Positions 18,278 to 26,732 of a stretch of DNA of 64,000 nt are shown here, piece after piece. Origin of the DNA: Sphingomonadales bacterium (lineage in GTDB: Bacteria; Pseudomonadota; Alphaproteobacteria; Sphingomonadales; Sphingomonadaceae); contig JACXVD010000006.1 of the NCBI GenBank assembly GCA_014763545.1, positions 119,169 to 183,168 of the forward strand, read 5' to 3'. The notes under the pieces were generated by a model. That model was not told where the DNA came from. It worked only from the letters and a program-made list of their open reading frames with translations, and did no database searches. Position numbers and translations under genes: made by a program. Every line of letters starts with the position of its first letter. Position 1 is the stretch's first letter.

Positions 18278-19666
18278 TTACCCCTTCATCGCGCGATAGG
18301 CCGCCAGCGCGCGCTCGCGCCCCTCGCGGTGGGCGACGAGCGGCTCGGGGTAGTTTTTCGGGCGGCAGCCGTGCCCGTCCGGATCATGAATCTGCGGCTC
18401 GCCAAGCCCCGTCAGTTCGGGAACATAGCTGCGGATATAACCCGCTGCGTCGAATTTCTCGCTCTGGCTCAGCGGCGCCATCACCCGCACGAACATGTTC
18501 GAATCGACGCCGGTGCCTGCGACCCATTGCCAATTGGTGCCGTTCTGCGCGTAGTCGGCATCGACCAGCGTATCCCAGAACCAGCGTTCCCCGTGCCGCC
18601 AGTCGATCAGCAAATGCTTGATGAGGAAACTGGCCGCGATCATCCGCACGCGGTTGTGCATCCACCCGGTCTGCCACAGCTGCCGCATTCCCGCATCGAC
18701 GATGGGATAGCCGGTGCGCCCCTGCTGCCAGGCGGCGAGGTCCGCCGCAGCCTGCCCGTCCTTGTCCGGATCGCGCCACTCCATCGCGGCGAATTCGTCG
18801 CGATAGGATTCGAGCGGATAGCGCGGGAACTGGCAGATCACGTTCTGGGCATAGTCGCGCCAGATCAGCTCCTTCAGGAAGGTGTGGCGCCCCTGCCCCT
18901 GTGGCCCGCCGACGCCGTGCCACACCTGCGCCGGGCTTAGCTCGCCGAAATGGAGGTGCGGCGAGAGGAAACTCGACCCGTCGATCGAAGGCAGGTTGCG
19001 ATCCTCGTCGTAGCGCGCGGCGCGGGCGGCGAAATCATCCAGCCTGGTGTGTCCCGCCGCCTCGCCGACCTGCCAGAAATCCCGCATGCCCCCGGCCCAG
19101 TCGGGCCTGGTCGGGAGCAACCCCCAATCATCCAGCGCATCGCTCGCGGGCCACTTGTCCGGCAAGGTGAAATGCGCCGGCGCGGGCTGCGGTTCGGGCG
19201 GGGGCATCTGCTCCAGCGTCGCCTTCGCAAAGGGCGTGTAGATCTTGTACGGCGCGCCCGAACCGGTCGTCACCGCGCCGGGGGGCAGCAGGTAATTGCC
19301 GTCGTACAGTTCAAGCGTCAGCCGCTTGGCAAGCTCGCCCTGCGCCTTGCGCCACCACGGCTCGTAATGGCGCATGGCGTGGACTGTGTCGGCACCAATC
19401 TCGTCCGCCAGCTTGCACAATTCCTCCACCGCATCGCCGCGACGCAGGATCAGGCGGACGTGGTGCTTGCCCAGATCGCGCGCCAGGCTGTCGAGCGAGT
19501 GGTGCAGCCACCAGCGCGACGCGCCGCCATAGGCGTGGCCCTTTGCCGCCGCATCGTCGAGCACATAGACCGGCACCACCGGCCCCGCAGCGAGCGCGGC
19601 GGCGAGCGCGGGCTGGTCGGCCAGCCGTAAGTCGCGCCGCAGCCAGAGGATTTGGGGTTTGGTCAT
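18278..19666 (-). CDS. phrB: Deoxyribodipyrimidine photolyase
   Basis: This 462-residue photolyase/cryptochrome protein has an N-terminal antenna domain (ILWLRRDLRLADQPAL) and an FAD domain with SFLSPHLHFGELSP, TGYPIVDAGMRQLW, WMHNRVRMI and DYAQNGTNWQWVAGTG. These match class I CPD photolyases, which split cyclobutane dimers with blue light. The ATG at 19666 has GAGGA five bases upstream and is preferred over the TTG at 19678. It leads the phr-cfa-serine hydrolase run. Confidence 0.95.
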   Translation of the reverse strand: MTKPQILWLRRDLRLADQPALAAALAAGPVVPVYVLDDAAAKGHAYGGASRWWLHHSLDSLARDLGKHHVRLILRRGDAVEELCKLADEIGADTVHAMRHYEPWWRKAQGELAKRLTLELYDGNYLLPPGAVTTGSGAPYKIYTPFAKATLEQMPPPEPQPAPAHFTLPDKWPASDALDDWGLLPTRPDWAGGMRDFWQVGEAAGHTRLDDFAARAARYDEDRNLPSIDGSSFLSPHLHFGELSPAQVWHGVGGPQGQGRHTFLKELIWRDYAQNVICQFPRYPLESYRDEFAAMEWRDPDKDGQAAADLAAWQQGRTGYPIVDAGMRQLWQTGWMHNRVRMIAASFLIKHLLIDWRHGERWFWDTLVDADYAQNGTNWQWVAGTGVDSNMFVRVMAPLSQSEKFDAAGYIRSYVPELTGLGEPQIHDPDGHGCRPKNYPEPLVAHREGRERALAAYRAMKG

Positions 19667-19720
19667 GGGGTTCCTCAATCGCCCTCCTCTAACGAGGCCG
19701 GGCTTTGCAGGCCGAGCGCT

Positions 19721-20623
19721 TTACGGCTCCGAAAGTTCCTCGCATGTCACGCCGGGCAAGGCGAGCGAGAAACTGTCGCGTGCCCGCGGATCGTAGAACC
19801 GCGCATCGCGCAGGATCACCGAGCCGTCAGCCGCCCGGTCCGCAAAGGGCGCGCGGGACCAGAAGAGGAAGGCCTCTGCTTCGGGATTACCGGCGCTCGC
19901 GATGCGTATCGGCGCAAGTTGGCAATTTCCTACCTTCCTGCCGTCGATCCGCCACCGGTCCGGTCCAGCGGGCTCGATGAGCTGGCGCGTCCAGGAGAGA
20001 ACGGGAAGCGGGCTGGCGATCGCGGGCTGGCCCGACGCCATCGCGGCCGTCGCAGATGTGATCGCGCCATTCAGCCCAATATACCCCAGCACCACGACAA
20101 GCGCGATCTGCGCCGGCCGCCGCCACTCCCCGCCCCGCTTCTCGCGCCGGAGCGAGAACCAGGTTGCGAGGCCCATCAGCAGCCATAACCACACATCGAC
20201 GATGAACAGCGTATCGCCATAGAACCAGCGGTGGCTGAACGGTTCGAGCAGGCGCACGCCATAGACATTGAGCCAGTCGAGCGCCGGGTGCGTCAGGCAA
20301 GCGAGCAAGGCGAGTGCGAACAGCCAACCAAAGCTGACCGGCAGCCGCCCGTCCGGCCTCGTGCCGCGCCGTGCCTGCCAGCGGTCGAACCACCATAGTC
20401 CGCCCGCGACCAGCAGCGGCAGCACCGCCCATGCGATCGGCCCATGGGTGATCCCGCGCCGAAAGCCGAGATGCTCGACCCCGTGCAACCAGGCGAAACA
20501 GCCCACGTCGATATCGGGCGCATTGGCCCCGATCATCAGCGCCGCCATCGCCAGCCCGGTCTTGCGCTTGAGCCCGGCCTGCCCGATCAGGGCACCGACC
20601 AGCGTATGGGTCAGGTTGTCCAT
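19721..20623 (-). CDS. YdjM/LexA-regulated-type membrane metal-dependent hydrolase
   Basis: This 300-residue membrane protein begins MDNLTHTLVGALIGQAGL and has GANAPDIDV, GITHGPIAW and LTHPALDWLN, the His/Asp pattern of the YdjM (DUF457) family, plus about four to five membrane helices. The family is annotated as inner-membrane metal-dependent hydrolase, but its substrate is unknown. Of two in-frame ATGs, 20623 is seven bases from GGGGGA, while 20629 is too close. It is divergent from the PAP2 gene. Confidence 0.85.
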   Translation of the reverse strand: MDNLTHTLVGALIGQAGLKRKTGLAMAALMIGANAPDIDVGCFAWLHGVEHLGFRRGITHGPIAWAVLPLLVAGGLWWFDRWQARRGTRPDGRLPVSFGWLFALALLACLTHPALDWLNVYGVRLLEPFSHRWFYGDTLFIVDVWLWLLMGLATWFSLRREKRGGEWRRPAQIALVVVLGYIGLNGAITSATAAMASGQPAIASPLPVLSWTRQLIEPAGPDRWRIDGRKVGNCQLAPIRIASAGNPEAEAFLFWSRAPFADRAADGSVILRDARFYDPRARDSFSLALPGVTCEELSEP

Positions 20624-20691
20624 GCGCATTTCCCCCTTATTGCGAGCGCGCCGGAAACCACTCGCGCATCGGATCGTTTGGCACGCAAGAT

Positions 20692-21420
20692 ATGGACAAG
20701 GCAAACACCCCCATCGCACTCATACGACAATATTTGCGCCGCGAGCAGCGCCTGCTGCTGTTGCTGCTGGTGGGCGCTGCGCTGATCGCCGGCTTTCTGA
20801 AACTGGCCGGTGAAATGGCGGAGGGCGATACCAGCGCCTTCGACAAGGCGTTCCTCGTTGCACTGCGCACGCCGGGCGACCTCTCCGTGCCGATCGGGCC
20901 GCACTGGTTGCTCTCCGCGATGCGCGACATCACCGCGCTGGGCGGCGTGACCGTGCTGACGCTGGTCAGCATCCTGGCGGTCGCTTTCCTGCTGATCCGC
21001 GGGCGCTGGCGACAGGCGGTGATGACGACGCTGGCGACCGGCGGCGGGGCGGCGCTCGGCGGGCTGCTCAAATCGCTGTTTGCCCGTCCGCGCCCGGAAG
21101 TCGTGCCGCATCTTGTCGAGGTGAACTCGCTCAGCTTCCCGAGCGGCCATTCGCTCAACAGTGCGATCGTCTATCTCACGCTGGCAGTGCTGATTGCGCG
21201 CAGTTTCGAGGAACGCTCGGCACGGGTATTCACGATCACCGTGGCGGCCATCCTGGTTCTGACTATCGGCTTTTCGCGCCTCTACCTGGGGGTCCACTAC
21301 CCGTCCGACGTGCTCGGCGGATGGACGCTGGGCGCCGCCTGGGCGCTGGCGATGGGGCTGGTAGCCAGCCGCCTGCAGCGCGAGCACAAGATCGAGGAAC
21401 CGGAAGAAGCGCCCGCCTGA
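20692..21420 (+). CDS. PAP2-family membrane phosphatase
   Basis: This 242-residue protein has about five membrane helices and the three PAP2 phosphatase motifs: KSLFARPRP, PSGHS and SRLYLGVHYPSDV, carrying the catalytic histidines. Such enzymes dephosphorylate lipid phosphates such as phosphatidate or undecaprenyl pyrophosphate on the periplasmic face. Which lipid is used here is not clear. It converges on korB, with a hairpin terminator spanning its stop. Confidence 0.9.
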   Translation: MDKANTPIALIRQYLRREQRLLLLLLVGAALIAGFLKLAGEMAEGDTSAFDKAFLVALRTPGDLSVPIGPHWLLSAMRDITALGGVTVLTLVSILAVAFLLIRGRWRQAVMTTLATGGGAALGGLLKSLFARPRPEVVPHLVEVNSLSFPSGHSLNSAIVYLTLAVLIARSFEERSARVFTITVAAILVLTIGFSRLYLGVHYPSDVLGGWTLGAAWALAMGLVASRLQREHKIEEPEEAPA

Positions 21421-21429
21421 ACGGGCGCT
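21408..21429. terminator. Bidirectional hairpin between PAP2 and korB
   Basis: Perfect 8-base arms AGCGCCCG (21408-21415) and CGGGCGCT (21422-21429) surround a 6-base loop containing the PAP2 stop codon. On the plus strand CAGTTTT follows at 21434. Its position between convergent genes supports terminator function. Confidence 0.5.
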
Positions 21430-21444
21430 CCGCTCAGTTTTCGC

Positions 21445-22461
21445 TCAGTTCTCGACCGTCCAGGTCTGCCCCTTGGCGAGCAGCGCGGCGAGGTTGGGCT
21501 CCTTGCCCTCGCAGGCGCGCGCCTTTTCCTCCAGCACCGATGCTTCGTAGGTGGGGCGCGGATCGTCGTAGATCACGCCCAGCGCCATCGGATAGGGGCC
21601 GAACGGCAGCTCGACCAGCATATGGGCGAGCGAGCGGTTGGCCTTGTCATGCACCGCGACACCAGCGGCCTGCCAGTCGCCATCGGCCACATCGACCACG
21701 ACCAGCCCGCACGCGCCTTCGTCCATCTTCAGGCCCTTGGTCCCGCCAGCGAACAGCAGCGGTTCGCCATGTTCGACCCACAGCTGGCGATCCTCGGCCC
21801 CCTTGGGAGCGGCGAAATCGTCGAACACGTCCTTGTTGTAGACGATGCAGTTCTGGAAGATCTCGATGAAGGCCGCGCCCTTGTGGGCATGGGCGGCCAT
21901 CAGCACTTCGGGCAGCTTCTTCGACACGTCGAAACCGCGCGCAACGAAGCGCGCGCCCGAACCCAGCGCAAAGGCGCAGGGGCGCGCCGGATGATCGACC
22001 GATCCCTGCGGGGTGGAGGGCGAACGGGTGCCCTCGCGGCTGGTGGGCGAATATTGCCCCTTGGTCAGCCCGTAGATCTCGTTGTTGAACAGCATGATCT
22101 GGCAGTCGAGATTGCGGCGCAACACATGCATCGTGTGATTGCCGCCGATCGACATGCCATCGCCGTCGCCGGTGATGATCCACACGTCGAGATCGGGATT
22201 GGCCAGCTTGATCCCGGTCGCAAATGCCGGTGCGCGGCCGTGGATCGTATGGAAGCCGTAGCTTTCGACATAATAGGGGAAGCGGCTGGAACAGCCGATG
22301 CCCGACACGAACACCGTGTTCGCCGGGTCCGCGCCCAGCTGCGGCAGGGTGCGCTGGACCGCCTTGAGGATGGCATAGTCCCCGCAGCCCGGGCACCAGC
22401 GCACTTCCTGGTCGGTTTCCCAGTCCTTCAGCGTGGTTTCGATCTTGGCGGGCGCGTTCAT
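21445..22461 (-). CDS. korB: 2-oxoacid:ferredoxin oxidoreductase, beta subunit
   Basis: This 338-residue thiamine-pyrophosphate subunit has the RWCPGCGDYAIL motif (cysteines 23 and 26) and the TPP-Mg site ITGDGDGMSIGGNH. With KorA it decarboxylates 2-oxoglutarate (or a related 2-oxoacid) and reduces ferredoxin or another acceptor. It lacks a ferredoxin domain of its own. The ATG overlaps the korA stop as ATGA, so the subunits are translationally coupled. Confidence 0.93.
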   Translation of the reverse strand: MNAPAKIETTLKDWETDQEVRWCPGCGDYAILKAVQRTLPQLGADPANTVFVSGIGCSSRFPYYVESYGFHTIHGRAPAFATGIKLANPDLDVWIITGDGDGMSIGGNHTMHVLRRNLDCQIMLFNNEIYGLTKGQYSPTSREGTRSPSTPQGSVDHPARPCAFALGSGARFVARGFDVSKKLPEVLMAAHAHKGAAFIEIFQNCIVYNKDVFDDFAAPKGAEDRQLWVEHGEPLLFAGGTKGLKMDEGACGLVVVDVADGDWQAAGVAVHDKANRSLAHMLVELPFGPYPMALGVIYDDPRPTYEASVLEEKARACEGKEPNLAALLAKGQTWTVEN

Positions 22462-24419
22462 TTCTCTACTCCCACGGGGTTGGGAAGCTGGGCGGTGTTG
22501 GGATCGACTTCGCCACCCTCGTCACCGGGGATGCCGTCGAAGAACTTGCCGATTTCCATCTCGAGCTCGGCGATCTGGAACGGCTGGCCCGACACCTTGT
22601 TGAGCGGCAGCGCATCGACCAGGAACTGGTCGCGCAGCACCGTCTTGAGCTGGCCGGTGTTCATTTCGGGCACCAGCACCTTGTCATAGGATTTGAGCAG
22701 CTCGCCCAGGTTCTTCGGCATCGGCCAGATGTGGCGCAGGTGGATATGACTCGCGTCCATCCCCTTCTTGCGCACGCGGCGCACCGCCTGGTGGATCGGG
22801 CCGTAAGTGCTGCCCCAGCCAACCACGGCAAGCTTGCCGCCTTCCTGGCCCAGCTCGACCTGCTGGTCGGGCACGGCAATATTCGCCACCTTCTCGCGCC
22901 GCGCGTCGGTCATGGCCTGGTGGTTGGCGGGCGAGTAGTCGAGATTGCCGGTGCCCTGCTGTTTCTCGATCCCGCCGATCCGGTGCATCAAGCCGGGCGT
23001 GCCGGGCTTGATCCACGGCCGTGCGCCCTTTGCATCGCGGGCATAGGGCAGCAGCGTGGCATTGCCGTCGGCATCGGCGGGGCCGTTCTTCTCGGTCAGG
23101 AATTCCACCGGCGAACGTTCGAAACTGTCGGGATCGGGGATCTTCCACGGTTCGCTCGCATTGGCGATGTAGCCATCGGTGAGCAGCATCACCGGGGTCA
23201 TATAGTCCACCGCAATCCGGCAGGCCTCGATCGCGCAATAGAAGGCGTCGCCCGGGCTGCGCGCCGCGATCACCGGCATCGGCGCGTCGCCATTGCGGCC
23301 ATAGACCGCCTGATAAAGGTCGCTCTGCTCGGTCTTGGTCGGCAGGCCGGTGGAAGGGCCGCCGCGCTGCGAGTTGACGATCACCAGCGGCAGCTCGGTC
23401 ATGATGCCCAGCCCCATCGCCTCGCCCTTGAGCGCAATACCCGGCCCGGAGGAGGAGGTAACGCCCAACTGCCCGGCATAAGACGCGCCGATGGCGGCGC
23501 AGACCGCCGCGATCTCGTCCTCCGCCTGGAAGGTGGTGACGTTGAACTCCTTCATCCGCACCAGATGGTGCAGGATCGCGCTGGCAGGGGTGATCGGATA
23601 GCCGCCGAAGAACATCGGCAGGCGCAGCAACCGCGCACCGGCTACCAAGCCGAGCGAAACCGCTTCGGCGCCGGTAATCGTGCGATAAAGCCCCGCCTCG
23701 CTCGGCACCGGGTCGAGATGGACCTGGCGCAGCGGGCCGGACAGCTCCGCCGTTTCGCCATAGGCATGGCCGGCGTCGAGTGCGGCAATATTCGCTGCAG
23801 CAATGTCGGGCGCCTTGGCAAATTTCGCCTTCAGCCAGTCATGCAGCGGAGCGCGGCGGCGGTCGAACATCCACAGCGCCAGCCCCAGCGTCCACATGTT
23901 CTTGCAGCGCAGCGCCTCCTTCTTGCCGAGGCCGAAGGGCTTGACCGCTTCCATCGTCAGCTCGGAAATGTCGAGCTTGAGCACGGTGAAGGGCGCCAGC
24001 GTATCGTCGTCCAGCGGGCTGGCGTCGTAATGCGCCTTTTCGAGGTTACGCTTGGTGAATTCGCCGGTGTCGACGATCACCAGCCCGCCCGGCTTGAGCG
24101 CGGGCAAGTTCACCTTCAGCGCCGCCGGGTTCATCGCCACCAGCACATCGGGCGCGTCGCCCGCCGTGTCGACATCGGTCGAACCGAAGTTGATCTGGAA
24201 GGCCGACACGCCGAACAGCGTGCCTTGCGGGGCGCGGATTTCCGCCGGGAAGTCGGGAAAAGTGGCGAGATCGTTACCCGCCAGGGCGGTGGACAGGGTA
24301 AACTGCCCCCCGGTCAACTGCATACCGTCGCCGCTATCCCCGGCGAACCGCACCACGACGGCTTCGGGGGTAGTGTTCGCGGCGAGCGCCGCGTTGTCCT
24401 GCCTGGCCTGGCTAGCCAT
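22458..24419 (-). CDS. korA: 2-oxoacid:acceptor oxidoreductase, fused gamma-alpha subunit
   Basis: This 653-residue protein has an N-terminal gamma domain (VVVRFAGDSGDGMQLTGGQF) followed by the alpha domain (GYPITPASAILHHL, TSSSGPGIALKGEAMG). This is the fused arrangement of aerobic-type KorA, as in actinobacteria and other aerobes. I chose the ATG at 24419 because AAGGA sits seven bases before it; the upstream ATG at 24434 is less well placed. The pair could give a CoA-dependent alternative to 2-oxoglutarate dehydrogenase. Confidence 0.93.
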   Translation of the reverse strand: MASQARQDNAALAANTTPEAVVVRFAGDSGDGMQLTGGQFTLSTALAGNDLATFPDFPAEIRAPQGTLFGVSAFQINFGSTDVDTAGDAPDVLVAMNPAALKVNLPALKPGGLVIVDTGEFTKRNLEKAHYDASPLDDDTLAPFTVLKLDISELTMEAVKPFGLGKKEALRCKNMWTLGLALWMFDRRRAPLHDWLKAKFAKAPDIAAANIAALDAGHAYGETAELSGPLRQVHLDPVPSEAGLYRTITGAEAVSLGLVAGARLLRLPMFFGGYPITPASAILHHLVRMKEFNVTTFQAEDEIAAVCAAIGASYAGQLGVTSSSGPGIALKGEAMGLGIMTELPLVIVNSQRGGPSTGLPTKTEQSDLYQAVYGRNGDAPMPVIAARSPGDAFYCAIEACRIAVDYMTPVMLLTDGYIANASEPWKIPDPDSFERSPVEFLTEKNGPADADGNATLLPYARDAKGARPWIKPGTPGLMHRIGGIEKQQGTGNLDYSPANHQAMTDARREKVANIAVPDQQVELGQEGGKLAVVGWGSTYGPIHQAVRRVRKKGMDASHIHLRHIWPMPKNLGELLKSYDKVLVPEMNTGQLKTVLRDQFLVDALPLNKVSGQPFQIAELEMEIGKFFDGIPGDEGGEVDPNTAQLPNPVGVEK

Positions 24420-24591
24420 ATTATCGTCCTTCATGCGCCTTTGCGGCGACTGGTTCCTGCGATGCTGCCCGGCCCTATGCCTGCCCTTGCGCCATCGCAA
24501 TGAAGTTTTTCTCCTGCCCTGCAAATTGCCGAGTGGAATTGCGCTAGCTCAACGCTACTCTGTGCGGCTGAGAGATGGAGAGAACTGATTC

Positions 24592-25545
24592 ATGGCCGAA
24601 ACCGAACACTACGTCCGCGCCGATGTCCGCGCCTTTCTGGACATGCTGGCAGCGATGGGGCGCCCACAGCTGCATGAAATGGGCGTCGAAGAAGCGCGCG
24701 AAGCCTCCCGGACCATGACCGCCCTCGCCGATGCGGACCCGCGCGATCTCCCGGTGATCCGCAACCTGACCTGCCCCGGCCCGGCGGGCGACATCCCGGT
24801 TCGGCTTTACGATTCGCAGGCCGATGCCACCCCGCGCCCGACGATTGCCTTCTTCCATGGCGGCGGCTTCACCATCGGCTGCCTCGAAAGCTATCATTCG
24901 CTGTGCAGCACCATCGCGGCGGAAACCGGGCTGCCGGTCGTTTCGGTCGATTATCGCCTTGCGCCCGAACACCCCTTCCCCGCCGCGCCCGACGATTGCG
25001 AAGCGGCGGCGCGGTGGATCGCGGAAAACCCGGCGGAGCTGGGGCTCCAGACCACCGGCATCGTGCCGATGGGTGACAGCGCGGGCGGCAATCTCACCAT
25101 CGTCATCACCCAGGCGCTGGTGGACGAACCGGCTGCGGTGCCGGTCGTGATGCAGGTGCCGATCTATCCGATCGCGACCCCCATCGCGCACCACGCCAGT
25201 TTCGCCGCCTTTGGCGAAGGCTTCCTCCTCACCCGCGAAGCGATGGGGTGGTTCACCGATTGCTACGCCCCCGACGACGACAGCGCGCGCAATTACCCGA
25301 TCCTGTGGGAAGGGCATGGCAAGACCCCGCCGACGGTGCTGGTGACCGCCGGGCTGGACCCGCTGCGTGATTCTGGGCGCGAATATGCCGCGCACCTGAT
25401 CCAGAATGGGGTCGATGTGACCTATCTCGAAATGCGCGGGACGATTCATGGTTTCGTCAATATCCGAAAGGCAATACCCAGCGGGAACAAGGACATGGCG
25501 GCGATGTTTGCTGCGATGAAGATGACGCTGGAGCATAATTTGTGA
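24592..25545 (+). CDS. Hormone-sensitive-lipase-type esterase
   Basis: This 317-residue alpha/beta hydrolase has the HSL-family oxyanion motif HGGGF (residues 89-93), nucleophile Ser163 in MGDSAGGNL, and likely acid and base Asp256 (GLDPLRD) and His286 (IHGF). It is cytoplasmic, with no signal peptide. The family hydrolyses short-chain esters. Its stop overlaps the rppH GTG start (GTGA), so the two are translationally coupled; the biological reason is not obvious. Confidence 0.92.
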   Translation: MAETEHYVRADVRAFLDMLAAMGRPQLHEMGVEEAREASRTMTALADADPRDLPVIRNLTCPGPAGDIPVRLYDSQADATPRPTIAFFHGGGFTIGCLESYHSLCSTIAAETGLPVVSVDYRLAPEHPFPAAPDDCEAAARWIAENPAELGLQTTGIVPMGDSAGGNLTIVITQALVDEPAAVPVVMQVPIYPIATPIAHHASFAAFGEGFLLTREAMGWFTDCYAPDDDSARNYPILWEGHGKTPPTVLVTAGLDPLRDSGREYAAHLIQNGVDVTYLEMRGTIHGFVNIRKAIPSGNKDMAAMFAAMKMTLEHNL

Positions 25546-26018
25546 GCAGTGAGCTCGGCTATCGCCCCTGCGTGGGGGTGATGCTGGTCAACGAGGCCGG
25601 CAAGGTTTTTGTCGGAATGCGAATCGACAACAAGGATTCGGGCGCCTGGCAGATGCCGCAGGGCGGCGTCGACGAAGGCGAGGATCTGCGCGAAGCGGCC
25701 CTGCGCGAACTGGCGGAGGAGACGGGTGTTTCGCGTGAGCTCGTCTCGATCATCAAACAGCTGGAAGATCCGATTCCCTACGATTTGCCGGACGAATTGA
25801 TCGGCAAATTGTGGGGCGGCAAATATCGCGGCCAGATGCAGGACTGGTTCCTGCTACGCTTTCACGGCAGCGACGATGATGTAGACCTCGACGCTCACCA
25901 CCACGCCGAATTCTGCGAATGGCAGTGGGTCGATCCCGAACAGCTGCCCGAGCTGATCGTCCCCTTCAAGAAACGCGTCTATCGCACTGTCCTGGAAGCG
26001 TTTCGGGATTTGATCTGA
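25542..26018 (+). CDS. rppH: RNA 5'-pyrophosphohydrolase (Nudix)
   Basis: This 158-residue RppH removes pyrophosphate from 5'-triphosphate RNA to start decay. The Nudix box is complete: GGVDEGEDLREAALRELAEE followed by TGV. The N-terminal YRPCVGVMLVNEAGKVFVG and the WQMPQGG segment match RppH specifically, as does RGQMQDWFLLRF. It starts with GTG, overlapping the esterase stop. Confidence 0.94.
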   Translation: MSSELGYRPCVGVMLVNEAGKVFVGMRIDNKDSGAWQMPQGGVDEGEDLREAALRELAEETGVSRELVSIIKQLEDPIPYDLPDELIGKLWGGKYRGQMQDWFLLRFHGSDDDVDLDAHHHAEFCEWQWVDPEQLPELIVPFKKRVYRTVLEAFRDLI

Positions 26019-26169
26019 GCGCAGACAGCCAGCAGCCTACCAGGTCCAGCGGCTCAGGGTGTGTCGACTATGTCGTGGTCGGGCGCCCCCGCCCACTGCG
26101 ACCGTTTCAAGTCGCGAGCACCGGAAACGCAGAGCGCACCATTTGCAGCCCGCTGTGGGCCAGATGAGC

Positions 26170-26673
26170 TCAGTTCTGCGTCACCTGTGCGTCGGGCAGG
26201 ACGGTTTCTGCAGCCAACATGCGCGGCTGGGGGCCGCGGGCGATGGCGGCGGCGAGCTTTTGCGTGGCCGGGCAGCTTTCGCCGCACAATTGCTTGAGCT
26301 GGGCGAGGTTGCGCTGCGCCTTCTCGACCGCTCCCTTCTCGACCAGCGCTTCACCCTCGCCGGAGATGGCCAGCACATTCTTGGGATCGCGCGCGATCGC
26401 TTCGCGATAATATTTGATCGCCTTGCCCTGCAGGCCTTCGCGGCGGGCCGCTTCGCCCAGGTCGAGGAAGATACCGGCATAGGCCGGATCGACCGCCATC
26501 GCCGATTCGAACATGTCGATCGCCTTCTGCGGCTGGCCTGCTTCCAGCGCGGCGCGGCCTTGCGCGATCAGCACCGATGCCCGCGGACTGGGTGCCTGTT
26601 CCGCGCCAAGCGTCATGCTGGCCGTCACGGCGAGCAGTAGCGAGAGGGCAGCGGCAGGGGCGGCAAAGCGCAT
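26170..26673 (-). CDS. Exported TPR-repeat protein
   Basis: This 167-residue protein has a signal peptide (MRFAAPAAALSLLLAVTASM, cleavage probably near LGAEQ). Two to three TPR units follow, including ALEAGQPQKAIDMFESAMAV and LQGKAIKYYREAIARDP. Two cysteines in QLCGESCPATQ may form a disulfide. The ATG at 26673 has AAGGAG six bases upstream, which rules out the longer frame. It lies just downstream of rsmB. It is probably a periplasmic protein-interaction module. Confidence 0.8.
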   Translation of the reverse strand: MRFAAPAAALSLLLAVTASMTLGAEQAPSPRASVLIAQGRAALEAGQPQKAIDMFESAMAVDPAYAGIFLDLGEAARREGLQGKAIKYYREAIARDPKNVLAISGEGEALVEKGAVEKAQRNLAQLKQLCGESCPATQKLAAAIARGPQPRMLAAETVLPDAQVTQN

Positions 26674-26732
26674 GAGTAGCTCCTTGGGAGTGCTGATCCG
26701 TTGGGTTCCGGGTGAAACCATAACGCCTCAGG

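Noticed and set aside
22731..24503. 590-codon plus-strand frame opposite korA
   Set aside because: No motif, no ribosome-binding site, and fully covered by conserved korA.
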